Assembly (NCBI GenBank): GCA_021820805.1
Contig: JAKADF010000252.1
Location: 1 to 5,740 of the forward strand
Source of the DNA: Bacillota bacterium
Lineage (GTDB): Bacteria > Bacillota > Bacilli > Alicyclobacillales > Alicyclobacillaceae
Direction of reading: 5' to 3'
DNA: 5,740 nt
In this document: one piece after another, positions 4,988-5,740 of the stretch
How the letters are laid out: each line of letters starts with the position of its first letter
Position numbering within the stretch: position 1 is the first letter of the stretch
Translations under genes and position numbers: made by a program
Notes under the pieces: model-generated
Databases searched by the model: none
What the model was told of the DNA's origin: nothing
The model's input: the letters and a program-made list of their open reading frames with translations, nothing else

Positions 4988-5044
4988 AATTGACTTACAA
5001 CAAGTTTAGATTTAGGCATAATCAATCATCTCATAAAGAGAGCG

Positions 5045-5050
5045 GGTGAT
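5045..5050 (+). promoter_or_regulatory. Ribosome-binding site of the DeoR-type regulator
   Basis: GGTGAT, preceded by G, pairs with the 3' end of 16S rRNA in the GGTGAT register rather than the usual GGAGG. It lies 7 bases before the ATG at 5058. The MFADERKVHIL start it gives matches the usual N-terminus of this family. Confidence 0.6.
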
Positions 5051-5057
5051 TTTATTC

Positions 5058-5740
5058 ATGTTCGCTGACGAGCGCAAGGTGCATATTCTAACGGAACTTA
5101 AAGATAGAAAAAGTGTATCCGTCTCAGATTTAGCACGTTCATTAAACTCGTCTGACTCCACCATTCGCAGAGATCTGCAGGAACTTGAAGAACAAGGCCT
5201 GCTAAAGCGGACACATGGTGGGGCCGTATCCACTGAAGTAGCATCATTTGAGCCAAGCGTACAGGAGAAAGATGTTCAATATCAGGAAGAAAAATACACG
5301 ATAGCAAAAAAGGCTGCAGAGCTTATACAAAGCGGTGAAACGGTTCTGCTTGATGCTGGTACCACAACCATGCAGATTGCAAAAATGCTGGTCGATAAAA
5401 AGCTGACCGTAATCACAAACAGTTTGCTGATTGGTCAAGAGCTTTCAAGCAATACAAACATAGAGCTTTTAATCCTCGGCGGCGAACACCGTCCGACGAC
5501 AGGCGCGCTCGTTGGTCCTATTACAGAGCGCATTTTAGCAGGCATTCATGTGGACATTTGCTTCCTTGGGGCAAATGGTATCGATCTTACTCATGGAATC
5601 ACCACACCCAATATGACAGAAGCCGCGACCAAAATGGCAATGATTAGGTCTGCAAGGCGCGTCGTATTGGCAGCGGATAGTAGTAAGCTCGACCAAACCA
5701 GCCTCTTTCAGGTTTGCGAATTAGAGCGCATAGACGCTTT
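5058..5740 (+). CDS. fruR: DeoR-family sugar-PTS repressor (FruR/LacR-like), C-terminus outside the window
   Basis: 227 codons are visible with no stop before the window edge. Family members are about 250 aa, so about 25 residues are missing. Seen: an N-terminal DeoR winged helix-turn-helix (about 5-57), including the recognition helix SSDSTIRRDLQELEEQGLL (31-49) and the wing RTHGGAV (51-57); then the DeoR C-terminal sensor domain (about 75 onward) with LLDAGTTT (97-104), which in this family helps bind a phosphorylated sugar, ITNS (119-122), LGGEHRPTTGALVG (140-153), DICFLGANGI (166-175) and LAADSSK (204-210). Such proteins are released from DNA by sugar phosphates, fructose 1-phosphate for FruR. 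The divergent fructose-type EIIA and the CAATCA repeats support FruR, but the name is inferred from context. A 1-phosphofructokinase gene may follow outside the window. Autoregulation is likely. Confidence 0.9.
   Translation, partial: MFADERKVHILTELKDRKSVSVSDLARSLNSSDSTIRRDLQELEEQGLLKRTHGGAVSTEVASFEPSVQEKDVQYQEEKYTIAKKAAELIQSGETVLLDAGTTTMQIAKMLVDKKLTVITNSLLIGQELSSNTNIELLILGGEHRPTTGALVGPITERILAGIHVDICFLGANGIDLTHGITTPNMTEAATKMAMIRSARRVVLAADSSKLDQTSLFQVCELERIDA

Noticed and set aside
5012..5438. Minus-strand reading frames at the right end
   Set aside because: They are antisense to the DeoR-family gene, whose HTH and sensor motifs are clear on the + strand.

Overview
The window looks like chromosomal DNA from a Bacillota (Firmicutes, Bacilli-type) bacterium. 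The evidence is strong Shine-Dalgarno sites, sigma-A-type promoters, a BirA-type operator with TTGTTAACC half-sites, a sequence matching the CcpA cre consensus, a group II ECF vitamin transporter and a DeoR-family PTS regulator. I cannot name the species. An Alicyclobacillus-like relative is a guess only.

Layout, left to right. A TDG/Mug-type DNA glycosylase gene (145-663, +) has its own extended -10 promoter. Between it and the convergent bioY lies a non-coding gap of 387 bp (664-1050). It holds a GC-rich tandem array of four full and one partial 53-bp units, in which two sub-types alternate strictly. Next is a biotin uptake locus: bioY (1051-1650, -) is divergent from an ECF energizing module (+) made of an EcfA1-type ATPase (1803-2693) and one long gene encoding an EcfA2-type ATPase fused to an EcfT-type membrane subunit (2678-4450). 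The divergent intergenic region carries a perfect 14+14 bp inverted repeat of BirA-operator type, overlapping the bioY promoter. The simplest reading is a complete biotin ECF transporter (S + A1 + A2-T) controlled from one biotin-responsive operator. Most Bacilli instead keep a shared, constitutive ecfA1A2T module next to ribosomal protein genes.

The right end is a PTS sugar locus. A single-domain fructose/mannitol-type EIIA gene (4431-4871, -) overlaps the end of the ECF fusion gene tail to tail by 20 bp. It is divergent from a DeoR-family (FruR/LacR-like) repressor gene that runs off the window (5058 onward, +). The 186-bp region between them is dense with signals: a consensus sigma-A promoter (TTGACA-17-TATAAT) towards the regulator, an overlapping promoter towards the EIIA gene, a perfect 8-3-8 palindrome between the -35 and -10 boxes, CAATCA direct repeats spaced exactly 10 bp, and a cre match just downstream of the predicted EIIA transcription start. 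This suggests sugar-responsive control by the DeoR protein combined with CcpA catabolite repression.

The items most worth a second look are the alternating 53-bp array, the BirA-controlled ECF module with its A2-T fusion and unusual EcfA1 motifs, and the nested EIIA/DeoR regulatory region.
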